Shown: positions 54,844-64,000 of the stretch, piece after piece
How the letters are laid out: every line of letters begins with the position of its first letter
Position numbering within the stretch: the stretch's first letter is position 1
Source: Conus ventricosus
Lineage: Eukaryota; Mollusca; Gastropoda; Neogastropoda; Conidae
Direction of reading: 5' to 3'
Assembly (NCBI GenBank): GCA_018398815.1
Contig: CM031603.1
Coordinates: forward strand, 6,013,513 to 6,077,512
Length of the DNA stretch: 64,000 nucleotides
Notes under the pieces: generated by a model
What the model saw: only the letters and a program-made list of their open reading frames with translations
Databases searched by the model: none
Told to the model about the DNA's origin: nothing
Program-made: the position numbers and the translations under genes

Positions 54844-55008
54844 CTTGAGGTCTTCCAAAGCTACCGAGTCTGGGGCCCCCATGATACTGGTGAGAGTGAC
54901 TGCCCCTGTGTGGGGTAGCCGGAGGAATGAGCAAGGAGCAGACAATGCTGCCCCTCGACCCACGATCACCCGCAGTACGCCCCCTGCTGAATCCAGTCGA
55001 TAGCATAC
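54844..55008 (-). CDS. Possible isolated exon, 165 bp, unknown gene
   Basis: On the minus strand the segment is bounded by acceptor GGCTTTCAG and donor CTCAAG|GTGTGT, is open in one frame (phase 1 in and out) and is GC-richer than its surroundings. It would encode a Gly/Ser/Arg/His-rich piece (TGFSRGRTAGDRGSRGS and SHSHQYHGGPRLGSFGRPQ). No partner exons or homology were recognised. The donor lies in a GT microsatellite. Confidence 0.3.
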
Positions 55009-55191
55009 CTGAAAGCCACAGTCATGGGCAATGGTCAGGTCCGATAAAACCTTCCCCTAACACCCAATCCCCTCTCCCAAAGCATGCATCGATCCAGCCC
55101 ACAGAATTCCAGGTATGTTCCTGGGAGGATAAAAACCAGCAAGACCACAGCAGCCCTCGGGGCCATCAGCTGAAAGGATCTTGTTGCATGC

Positions 55192-56869
55192 TGTCACGGA
55201 CAAAAAAATGAAACAACCTAACTTGGGGGAAACAACCTAACTTGGGGGAAACAACCTAACTTGGGGGAAACAACCTAACTTGGGGGGAACAACCTAACTT
55301 GGGGAGTCGCCAGTCAATTTGTTCGGACCTAAGTCCAAACTCAAACATTCTAGGCGTCAGAAAGACGGGCCCATGGGTCGGGTCCGGCCAATTAAGCTTA
55401 GCGGAGAGGCTTCAGGAAGACGGTCTGTCCGGCTATACGGGCTAAGCAGCTTTGACCGACGCCTCGATGTCTAGCGAGACGAGTCGCAGAGCCGAGCTCA
55501 AGCTTATCCGGCCAATTTGTGGAACCAACGTCATTGTTAGTCGGACGTCGTGGTGCCTACCCAGACTCAGCTGGCCAATTTAGATTGACCAGTGTCCACC
55601 ACTTAAGCCACACCGCGCCAGTGAAGTAGGGAAGGGGGGAAGGTAGTGTGTGGTGGGGGTGAAATCTAGCTAATCAATTAAATGACCAATTGACCACCAC
55701 AGAGAGTAAGGCGTGTAGACGGGACTGTCATGATTTGAACGTCCAATGGAATTAGAGGGAGACAACCTCGGGTGTCAGGGGTAAAAATACTGACCAATGG
55801 TACTCGCCCGTTTTTGGACAGATCGGAACGAATAAAGGAATGCGTGAGTGAGAGAAGGGCAGAACGAGGGGAAGAACGAATAGAGAGAGAGAGGGAGAGA
55901 GAGGTTCTGAGTGGAGCTCTGCAGGAGAGAAGGGCAGAGAGAGAGAGAGATGAGGAGAGAAGAGAACCAAGTTGAGAGATTAGCATGAGATAGTCTGCAG
56001 AGGAAGGACTGAGGAGAGATGTGGAGAGAGAGAGAGAGTTGCTAAATGAATGAAGAAGAAAAGAAAGAAAAGAAAAAAAAAAAGAAAGAAAAGCAACCAT
56101 GTCCATTTGATAAGAGCAGACTAGAAGAGAGAGAGAGAGATGAGGAGAGAAGAGAACCAAGTTGAGAGATTAGCATGAGATAGTCTGCAGAGGAAGGACT
56201 GAGGGGAGATGTGGAGAGAGAGGGAGAGTTGCTAATTTATGAAGAAGAAAGAAAGAAAAGAAAAAAAGAAAAGAAAAGCAACCATGTCCATTTGATAAGA
56301 GCAGACTAGAAGAGAGAGAGAGAGAGAGAGTGCAATGCGTTAATGCAGGAAGAAAGAAAGGAGAACAGATCGATGTTGATAGTCACTGTTCTACCTAACC
56401 GGGGTTTCGACCTCATACCTGGCAGCGTCACTTCGCCAAGCAGAACCACAGACCAACGCCAACAGTCTCACCTGACCAGGCGCCATCAGACCAACACCAG
56501 TGCCGGCAGTTGTGTCGTGTTGTGAAAGTGACAGTGAAAAGAAAAGAAAAGAAAAGAAAAGACAGTGATTCGTGAATAGTTAAGATCACCTGGCCAGGTA
56601 AAGTAGAAATCTATTTTATACCCGGGTTAGTTAATGATGTTTTAGATAAATGATTTTGTGAAATTCAAGGAAAGAGAGAATGTTTTATTTTGTTTGATTC
56701 TATATTGCATTGATGTTCTCTCTATGATCATTGTATAGTAAAGTTATAGACTTTACTAGTGGTTTGATGTGACGAATGCATGATATATGAATGAGATTGT
56801 AAGCAAGCTGTGAGTGTGTTTGGGCTGTGCGCTAGTCCTTCCTCCACTGACATTACACCGAGGTTGACA
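55192..56869 (+). repeat. 5' LTR (1,678 bp)
   Basis: Starts TGTCACGGAC and ends GGTTGACA (TG...CA). Near the start are five copies of an 18-19-bp unit, AACAACCTAACTTGGGGG (about 55213-55305). A 190-bp internal duplication lies at about 55937-56126/56127-56316, with GA- and AAAG-rich parts. The LTR ends at 56869. Confidence 0.95.
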
Positions 56870-56895
56870 ATTTATTGGCGAGCCTGCCAGGATAT
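56870..56895 (+). other. Probable primer-binding site region
   Basis: ATTTATTGGCGAGCCTGCCA follows the 5' LTR. The TGG at 56875 could pair with a tRNA CCA end. The priming tRNA was not identified. Confidence 0.4.
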
Positions 56896-57249
56896 TCTGG
56901 CCCATTTATTATAATTGTTCAACTTCTCAGAGAGGAAGCTGGGTGGGATTCAAGTATTGTAATCCTAAGACAAGGGGTTGTCTTACTGTATGTTCCCAAG
57001 ATAGTTAAATACTAGGCTTGGCATTGCTTCCAAGATAGTTAATACTAGGCTTGGCATTTCAGCCCCAGAGTACTCATTTCGCACAGATTGCCTATAATTC
57101 GCTCTCATAGTTGGGTCAGGCGCTGGGCGTCTTATAAAAACTAACTACGTTGTCCCAAGCTAATATTATCATTCATAGGATTGTGCTATTACGTCACTCG
57201 TGTCGGAAACCACCAGTTGGGCTGTCGTAGTAATAAAATCTTGTTAAAA

Positions 57250-57850
57250 AAAAAAAAGAGATATAATGGCGGAAGAAAAGAACACCCCATTGAACAACAA
57301 TTAGAGTTGAGTGGTACGAAGAAGGAGTTCGCTGAATTGAAAGAGCTAGTTATGAAAGAACAGATTTTTGCAGGTTGCGGCCCTGAGTTACCATACATTT
57401 GAAAGAGAGACAGCAGAGACAGCAGGAGAGTTGTGAAGTTCGCAGAGGTGTATAGAGAGGCACGTTTGGGCACTAAGGTGCAGGAGAAACAGGTGCTAGG
57501 CACAGGGGAGAAGAGTGCAAGGAGACTAGAGAGTTTTCTGCAAAGTCTGCAAACCCAGTGGTGGGGCAGAAGGAAGGGCAAAGGGAAATTAGGTGTTTCA
57601 TTTGTCACAGAAGGGACATGTGGCGAGGGATTGTCGCATGAGGTTCCAGAAGGCAGCAGCCTTGCAAGAGGTGGATAAGGGTCGTCAAGGGAAACGACCT
57701 GCAGTGGAACCAAAAGGGATTCAGTCTGAAGAGGGTGAAGTGCAGCCTATGGCTAGCACTGGACAGCAGTCAGTGTCAGGGATAGAGGGCACTAGGCTGA
57801 GTGGTTCGTTACAGTGGAAGAAGGGTGGATTGGCCAGCAGAGGGTGAAAG
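57250..57850 (+). pseudogene. Gag remnant with split CCHC zinc knuckle
   Basis: Broken frames from about 57265 to 57847. Pieces include charged helices (KKEFAELKELVMKEQIF) and a nucleocapsid knuckle near 57595-57640 whose first half (CFICH) and second half (KGHVARDC) are in different frames, showing a one-base change inside the motif. A Lys/Gln-rich tail follows. Non-functional as read. Confidence 0.65.
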
Positions 57851-58060
57851 TGTTACGAGACACTGGTTGTTCATGCGGGGTAGTACGAACAACGCTGGTC
57901 GATAAAGGGGATTTGACAGGGCAAATCCAGACCTGTACTTAATCGATGGCACTGTGAGGGAGTTTCCAGTTGCTAAGATAGAAGTACGTACCCCTTACTT
58001 CTCAGGCGAGTTGTCTGCGTTGGTGATGGAGAAAACCCCTTCACGATTTGATCATTGGGA
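57848..58060 (+). pseudogene. Aspartic protease remnant
   Basis: VLRDTGCSCGVVRTTLVDKG (from about 57848) carries the D-T-G catalytic triplet and flanking strands of retroelement proteases. After a frame change the chain continues from 57954 with REFPVAKIEVRTPYFSG. About 70 residues are recognisable. Confidence 0.65.
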
Positions 58061-58798
58061 ATATCCCAGGTGCAAGGGATCCAGGGATCCTGAGTTGTTG
58101 ACTGCTACAGGGGCAGCAGTTCAGACACGGAGCAAGAAGGAGGAAAAGGTTGTTAAACCGTTAGTTGTTCCAGGAAGGAAGTCAGGCATAGACGTGTCGC
58201 CTGATGAGTTTAGGGCAGCGCAGGAACAAGACCCTTCGCTCGTGAAGTCTTGGGAGTTGGCAAGAGGTGGAGAGAAACAGGAGTCCGAAGAAGTCAAAAC
58301 CACATATCAGTATGTGGTAGACTTACGCAATAGGCTCGAGGAGACATGTAAGGTCGCAGGGAGAGTTTGCAGGAGGCTAGGGTCGTCCAGAAGAAGCAGT
58401 ATGACAGGAAGGTGAGGAAGCAATTCCTCAAGGTGGGAGATCAAGTCCTGTTACTGCTTCCCACGGATCACAACAAGCTGCTGATGCATTGGAAGGGGCC
58501 ATTCACCATCATTGAAAAGGTAGATCAGGACTACCGAATCGATGTGAATGGGAAACCAAAACTTTTCCATGCAAATCTACTCCGCAAATATATTCAGCGT
58601 GAGACTCAGCACATAGGCGCAGCAGCAATCATTGATGGAGGTGAGGGAGACCCAGCAGAAGAAGGGGAGATTTTGTTGCCTGAGTTTCCAGGAGAAGAGT
58701 CATACAGGGATGTGTCACTGTATGAAGGGCTAGGCAGTAGGAGACAGGGGGAAGTTAGTGGGCTCCTAGAACAGTATAGGGCGTCCCTGACTGTATAA
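58061..58798 (+). pseudogene. Integrase remnant: flanks and GPY/F module only, catalytic core missing
   Basis: SPDEFRAAQEQDPSLVKSWE (58198-58257) resembles the region before the integrase zinc finger. It runs with no frame break into EVKTTYQYVVDLRNRLEE (about 58290-58345), which belongs after the catalytic core. The C-terminal module GDQVLLLLPTDHNKLLMHWK and GPFTIIEKV, then FHANLLRKYI (58433-58595), is complete. The HHCC finger and DDE core are absent, an internal loss of roughly 1 kb compared with intact elements. The chain then runs on through an acidic linker to 58798. Confidence 0.82.
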
Positions 58799-58799
58799 A

Positions 58800-60107
58800 C
58801 CAGGCAGGACAACTCTAGAGACATGTACGGTGGAGTTGACATCACAGAAACCCGTACATGTGAAAGCCTACCCGATCCCATATGCCACCAAGCAAGTGAT
58901 CGAGGAGGAGTAGAAAAGATGTTGGACCTTGGGGTGATTGAACCGTCCAAATCATCATATAGTGCACCCGTCGTCTTAGTGAGGAAAAAGTCAGGTGAGC
59001 ATCGATTCTGTGTCGACTATAGACGTCTGAACAGTGTCACCAAGGTCGATGCAGAGGTCATACCCAACATGGAAGACCTGTTCGCTCAGATCGCACAAGC
59101 AAGAGCCAGTATTTCACCAGGATCGATCTGAGCAAGGGTTACTGGCAAATAGCCTTGAGTGATGACTCAAAGGAAGTCACAGCATTTTCCACTCCTATGG
59201 GCTATACCAGTGGCGAGTACTCCCTTTTGGGATGGTCAACGCACCTGCGGTCTTTTCTCGAATGATGAGGAAGCTATTGACGGGATTGGAAGGTGTCGTG
59301 AATTTCATGGATGACATTCTGATAGCATCCGAGACATGGGAGGAGCATATGAGGCAGCTAGGAGCAGTCTTGGAGAGGTTGAGACAAGCCAATCTCACAG
59401 CCAGACCAACAAAGTGCCAGGTTGGCTTTCCAAGCCTGGAGTTCCTAGGTTTTGTTGTCGGAAGCGACACAAAGCAGCCGGAAAGAGGAAAGGTGGAGAA
59501 GATGATGAATTCAGAGAGACCAAAGACCAAAACAGAAGTCAGGAGTCTGCTAGGTTTTATTGGGTTCTATAGGGAGTTTGTTCCAAATTTCGCAGCAATC
59601 ACGAGTCCTCTCAGTGATTTGGTCAAGGCAGGGAAACCGGCAGTGGTCGAGTGGTCAGACGCTGCAGAGCAAGCACTGCAGACGGTGTTGGAAAGACTAG
59701 GTTCCCGTCCCATCTTGAAGCTACCAGATATGTCCAAACCATTTTTGTTGCGGACAGATGCATCAGGTGGTGGGATAGGTGCAGTATTGTTACAGGAGCA
59801 TGAAGGGGTCGAGTTTCCTGTGAGATATGCTAGCAGGAAGTTGACAAAGTGTGAGGAAGGGTACGCAACTGTAGAGAAGGAGTGTTTAGCTGTTGTGTGG
59901 GCCGTGCAGAAGTTCCACAAATACTTGTATGGGAAAGAGTTCGTGATCGAGACGGATCATCAACCACTCAAATTCCTGCAGGAGGCGCAGTTGAAAAACA
60001 GCAGAGTTTCTGCGTTGGGCAATGGCACTGCAGCCTACAGGTATCGAGTGCAGTACATTCCCGGTCGACAGAATGTCGGAGCTGACTATTTAAGTCGTGT
60101 AGTCTAG
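58800..60107 (+). pseudogene. Reverse transcriptase and RNase H
   Basis: Follows the integrase remnant in a shifted frame. Reverse transcriptase: MLDLGVIEPSKSSYSAPVVL and HRFCVDYRRLN (58920-59040), then after a frame change YFTRIDLSKGYWQIAL (59110-59155), another change, and an intact 291-codon frame from 59232 with the catalytic FMDD (59304-59315). RNase H follows with LRTDASGGGIGAVLLQ (near 59750), EKECLAVVWAVQKFHKYLYG and ETDHQPLKFL, ending IGADYLSR-type sequence (GADYLSRVV) before TAG at 60105-60107. No integrase lies downstream. Confidence 0.88.
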
Positions 60108-60670
60108 CAAGCTGCAACTCAGAGGAAGTCAGTCATATCCAGGGTGCTTTGTTGATAATATGTGTTGATTCCAGTTATGTTGATTGGATATGGGTTCATT
60201 CCCAGTTGGCTATGGTTCATATTTTTTTTTGTGTGAGACTGGTTCATATTTTCTTTGTGAGACTTGTTCATGTGGATGTAGTTATGCTTGGAGCATACAG
60301 TCGCTTGTGTAGTGATGCATTATTTGCAATAAGTGAGGATGGAGATTCCTCAGTGAAGTGTCATGGATCGTGATCATATTATATTGTGCTTTCATAAGAA
60401 TTGTGAAGAGAAGATATGGCAAATCCGCAGGTAGGGGGAATCGCATGAGTGCGCACAGAGGTCGTTATAGAATGAGTTGAAATAACGCAAGAGCGCACGT
60501 CAATGATAACTCATTGGAGTGGTATTCACTAATTGTATATTTTATAAACTTATAAACCGTTGGTTGTAAAGTATTTTCCAAACTTTGCGCGTGTAGCTGT
60601 GTGTCAGCAAATTCGGTTGTTGTCCTTTTTGTACCGTTGTTTTGAGACAATGCGGAGCATGGTCTTTTGC
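60108..60670 (+). other. LTR element 3' untranslated region
   Basis: About 560 bases between the RNase H stop and the polypurine tract with no coding signal. A near-duplicate GGTTCATATTTTCTTTGTG phrase occurs twice around 60210-60265. Confidence 0.6.
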
Positions 60671-60680
60671 AAGGGGGAAA
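60671..60680 (+). other. Polypurine tract
   Basis: AAGGGGGAAA one base before the 3' LTR, the expected primer for plus-strand synthesis. Confidence 0.8.
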
Positions 60681-60681
60681 T

Positions 60682-62357
60682 TGTCACGGACAAAAAAAGA
60701 AACAACCTAACTTGGGGGAAACAACCTAACTTGGGGGAAACAACCTAACTTGGGGGAAACAACCTAACTTGGGGGGAACAACCTAACTTGGGGAGTCGCC
60801 AGTCAATTTGTTCGGACCTAAGTCCAAACTCAAACATTCTAGGCGTCAGAAAGACGGGCCCATGGGTCGGGTCCGGCCAATTAAGCTTAGCGGAGAGGCT
60901 TCAGGAAGACGGTCTGTCCGGCTATACGGGCTAAGCAGCTTTGACCGACGCCTCGATGTCTAGCGAGACGAGTCGCAGAGCCGAGCTCAAGCTTATCCGG
61001 CCAATTTGTGGAACCAACGTCATTGTTAGTCGGACGTCGTGGTGCCTACCCAGACTCAGCTGGCCAATTTAGATTGACCAGTGTCCACCACTTAAGCCAC
61101 ACCGCGCCAGTGAAGTAGGGAAGGGGGGAAGGTAGTGTGTGGTGGGGTGAAATCTAGCTAATCAATTAAATGACCAATTGACCACCACAGAGAGTAAGGC
61201 GTGTAGACGGGACTGTCATGATTTGAACGTCCAATGGAATTAGAGGGAGACAACCTCGGGTGTCAGGGGTAAAAAATACTGACCAATGGTACTCGCCCGT
61301 TTTTGGACAGATCGGAACGAATAAAGGAATGCGTGAGTGAGAGAAGGGCAGAACGAGGGGAAGAACGAATAGAGAGAGAGAGGGAGAGAGAGGTTCTGAG
61401 TGGAGCTCTGCAGGAGAGAAGGGCAGAGAGAGAGAGAGATGAGGAGAGAAGAGAACCAAGTTGAGAGATTAGCATGAGATAGTCTGCAGAGGAAGGACTG
61501 AGGAGAGATGTGGAGAGAGAGAGAGAGTTGCTAAATGAATGAAGAAGAAAAGAAAGAAAAGAAAAAAAAAAAGAAAAGAAAAGCAACCATGTCCATTTGA
61601 TAAGAGCAGACTAGAAGAGAGAGAGAGAGATGAGGAGAGAAGAGAACCAAGTTGAGAGATTAGCATGAGATAGTCTGCAGAGGAAGGACTGAGGAGAGAT
61701 GTGGAGAGAGAGGGAGAGTTGCTAATTTATGAAGAAGAAAAGAAAAAAAAGAAAAAAAGAAAAGAAAAGCAACCATGTCCATTTGATAAGAGCAGACTAG
61801 AAGAGAGAGAGAGGAGAGAGTGCAATGCGTTAATGCAGGAAGAAAGAAAGGAGAACAGATCGATGTTGATAGTCACTGTTCTACCCTAACCGGGGGTTCG
61901 ACCTCATACCTGGCAGCGTCACTTCGCCAAGCAGAACCACAGACCAACGCCAACAGTCTCACCTGACCAGGCGCCATCAGACCAACACCAGTGCCGGCAG
62001 TTGTGTCGTGTTGTGAAAGTGACAGTGAAAAGAAAAGAAAAGAAAAGAAAAGACAGTGATTCGTGAATAGTTAAGATCACCTGGCCAGGTAAAGTAGAAA
62101 TCTATTTATACCCGGGTTAGTTAATGATGTTTTAGATAAATGATTTTGTGAAATTCAAGGAAAGAGAGAATGTTTTATTTTGTTTGATTCTATATGCATT
62201 GATGTTCTCTCTATGATCATGTATAGTAAAGTTATAGACTTTACTAGTGGTTTGATGTGACGAATGCATGATATATGAATGAGATTGTAAGCAAGCTGTG
62301 AGTGTGTTTGGGCTGTGCGCTAGTCCTTCCTCCACTGACATTACACCGAGGTTGACA
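60682..62357 (+). repeat. 3' LTR (1,676 bp)
   Basis: Matches the 5' LTR across its length with only a handful of single-base and homopolymer differences. It follows a polypurine tract AAGGGGGAAA at 60671-60680. Confidence 0.95.
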
Positions 62358-62362
62358 CATGC

Positions 62363-64000
62363 CCTGATTATTTTTTTGTGGCCCAAAAATATTCACAGAA
62401 TAAAATTACTATTCCACCAGACAGAGGGACAAACAGGCTGGATAAACAACATTCATGACAATGAATACGATGAACGAGCAATAGGTTATCTTCTTTTTTG
62501 ATATAGTAAACCTTGAAAGAAACGTACCTTGCAGCATGAGGGAATTTGTTATTGATGCTTACCTTCACTTTACCAAAGCAACAGCTTAATTACATGTCAA
62601 CACTTCATTGACTGACAGTGCTACTTTATCACGGCAACAGTTTGATCTCTGTTACTATCCCTTCACCAAAGCAATAATGTAGTTACACATCAAAATTATA
62701 CTGTTACTCTCCTTTTACTAAGCCGACGACACAAATAAACACAACTTACTCACTGTTGACATCACTTTACCAAAGCAATAAATTACTGCACCCTCATTTT
62801 TTTTCCGTAAGTCAAAATAAATAAGAAAAGTGATTGTATATTGGAAGACCACACACAAAATTCTCATAAAAGGATGAAAAACGAAACAAACCAAAAGACA
62901 GTGACCTGACCGAAGACAGTCACACAGAAGAGCAGAATAAGAAAAAGAATACTGGCAAACAACAAGAGATAGTGTACCGGGAGCGGAGACAGTTAACCTC
63001 AGACAGCAGAGGCACATGGGACTGCCAGCGCAGTTTCATGGCATGGACGAGAGCAGGGACGCTGTCCACTCCCCCCTTTTCCCTGTCCCTTCCACAGGTC
63101 GTCCAGGTCAAAACTCTCAACATTGCTCTGGGCACAGGACAAAACAAACCTTCACATCAGGCACAGAACAAATGACGCTGTCCACTCCCCCTTTTCCCTG
63201 TCCCTTCCACAGGTCGTCCCGCTCAAAACTCTCAACATTGCTCTGGGCACAGGACAAAACAAACCCTTTACATCAGACACAGAACAAATGACAGACAGGA
63301 AAGGCAAAGAAACAAGGAACAAACAAAAAAAAATCCTATTCAAACAAGCACCAACAGACAAATTTATATTCGGCCCTCAGCACAGGGGAAACTACTGGAC
63401 TTAAAGATTTGAGAAAAGGCCGATAAAACAGACAGCAGCATCACAGAACAACGGCTTAGTAATTTTAAGGCCTTGGTCCATTTTCATTTGAAACAGAAAC
63501 ATCAACTGACTCAAACAAACTAAAGACATCTGTAATTCATGCAGCTAGTTTCATTTCAGATCTCACCCTTCAGTCCATGAGAACCGAAATCCATGAGAGA
63601 AAAAAACGTTTCTTATTACATGAAAAGGAAAAAAGAAGAAGAATTAATTCATTATTTGAAAGGAGAAAAGAAAACAAAGCCACTGCTACTATTCTTACCA
63701 CCACACGCCCCCCACACATGCCCAGCACCAGGAAAAGTCATCAGTAAACATGCACACACAAAAGCACACACACACACACATGCCAGGATAAAGCAGCAGA
63801 TAATACCAAAACATACTAGAGATAAGCAGTTCTGAAGCCATGAATTTTTACAGAATTTTTCTAAAGAAGAGGATGACTGGATCTTACTAACAGCAACAGG
63901 CAGATCAAGATCAGTCCACATCAGTGGCCCAGAAAAACAACAAATGAATGAATAAACCAAAAAACGCTCTCTGATCAAAAGACTTTCTGATGTGGCTCAA
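62363..64000. other. Intergenic: no firm gene
   Basis: 62560-62790 has diverged units containing (T/C)CACTTTACCAAAGCAA. 63057-63290 is a 117-bp tandem duplication (next entry). A CA-rich stretch lies at 63755-63780. No recognised protein. Confidence 0.5.
63057..63290 (-). repeat. 117-bp tandem duplication with exon-like features
   Basis: GACGCTGTCCACTCCCCC begins each copy (63057 and 63174) on the plus strand. On the minus strand each copy has TTGTTTTGTCCTGTGCCCAG or a close variant, a good 3' splice-site shape, followed by an open segment starting SNVESF. Divergence between copies is about 8%. Confidence 0.7.

Larger units (their letters stand above)
55192..62357 (+). mobile_element. LTR retrotransposon, Gypsy superfamily with Gmr1-like domain order, integrase core deleted
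   Basis: LTRs at 55192-56869 and 60682-62357 are nearly identical, and CATGC flanks the element (55187-55191 and 62358-62362). Internal order is gag zinc knuckle, aspartic protease, end of integrase (GPY/F module), reverse transcriptase, RNase H. Integrase before reverse transcriptase is the Ty1/copia-like order described for Gmr1-type Gypsy elements. The integrase catalytic core is absent and gag is frameshifted, so the copy must have moved with proteins supplied in trans, or decayed since insertion. Near-identical LTRs argue for recent insertion. Confidence 0.92.

Noticed and set aside
55678..56160. Ser/Leu-rich minus-strand frames in the LTRs
   Set aside because: They are antisense readings of GA-rich LTR sequence and recur in both LTRs for that reason.

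Overview
The window is animal nuclear DNA: one spliced host gene with long introns, many dinucleotide and poly-purine/pyrimidine tracts, and many transposable elements. Codon-level matches and the mix of elements (I/Jockey-type LINE, Polinton, Gmr1-order Gypsy, hammerhead-bearing repeats, tRNA-derived SINE) suggest a lophotrochozoan, most likely a marine mollusc. The taxon is inference.

Host gene. On the + strand, 5993-37650 carries a peptide:N-glycanase (NGLY1/PNGase) gene in six recognisable exons: a PUB domain, a transglutaminase-like catalytic core with CxxC zinc pairs, and a C-terminal PAW domain. The exon phases join to about 662 codons, but only if one missing base is allowed in a G homopolymer at 31826-31832. 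Intron 3 is about 20.7 kb and is loaded with insertions.

Layout. 1-3838 (-): a LINE cut by the left edge, with ORF1 carrying CCHC knuckles and ORF2 carrying an AP-endonuclease and the start of the reverse transcriptase; it lies head-to-tail against the 3' end of a second copy (3839-4400). 5993-12273: NGLY1 exons 1-3, small hairpin elements, a long perfect inverted repeat with a target duplication, and a 61-bp LINE tail. 12280-28122: a complete-length but frameshift-ridden Polinton/Maverick (adintovirus-like) with imperfect terminal inverted repeats and a GTTTGA target duplication. It holds integrase, protein-primed DNA polymerase B, packaging ATPase, major and minor capsid genes and several unnamed conserved genes. 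28410-29760: two 661-nt tandem units, each with a hammerhead ribozyme core. 30438-30950: a hAT-like non-autonomous element. 30960-31490: a 66-bp minisatellite touching NGLY1 exon 4. 31501-37650: the NGLY1 catalytic and PAW exons.

Downstream. 39000-40850 (-): a piggyBac transposase remnant in which a 48-bp coding segment has expanded to 18 copies. 41-54 kb is mostly non-coding with many minisatellites (the largest at 50.14-51.87 and 52.25-52.98 kb) and a SINE. 55192-62357: a young LTR retrotransposon with 1.68-kb LTRs and a CATGC target duplication. Its integrase remnant lies upstream of the reverse transcriptase (Gmr1-like order) and the integrase catalytic core is missing. 62.4-64 kb has no recognised gene.

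The most unusual signals are the tandem hammerhead units in the sense strand of the NGLY1 intron, a second family of hammerhead-like inverted repeats at 7.2-8.2 kb, the minisatellite born inside a piggyBac coding region, and the minisatellite that is open and in frame with an NGLY1 exon.
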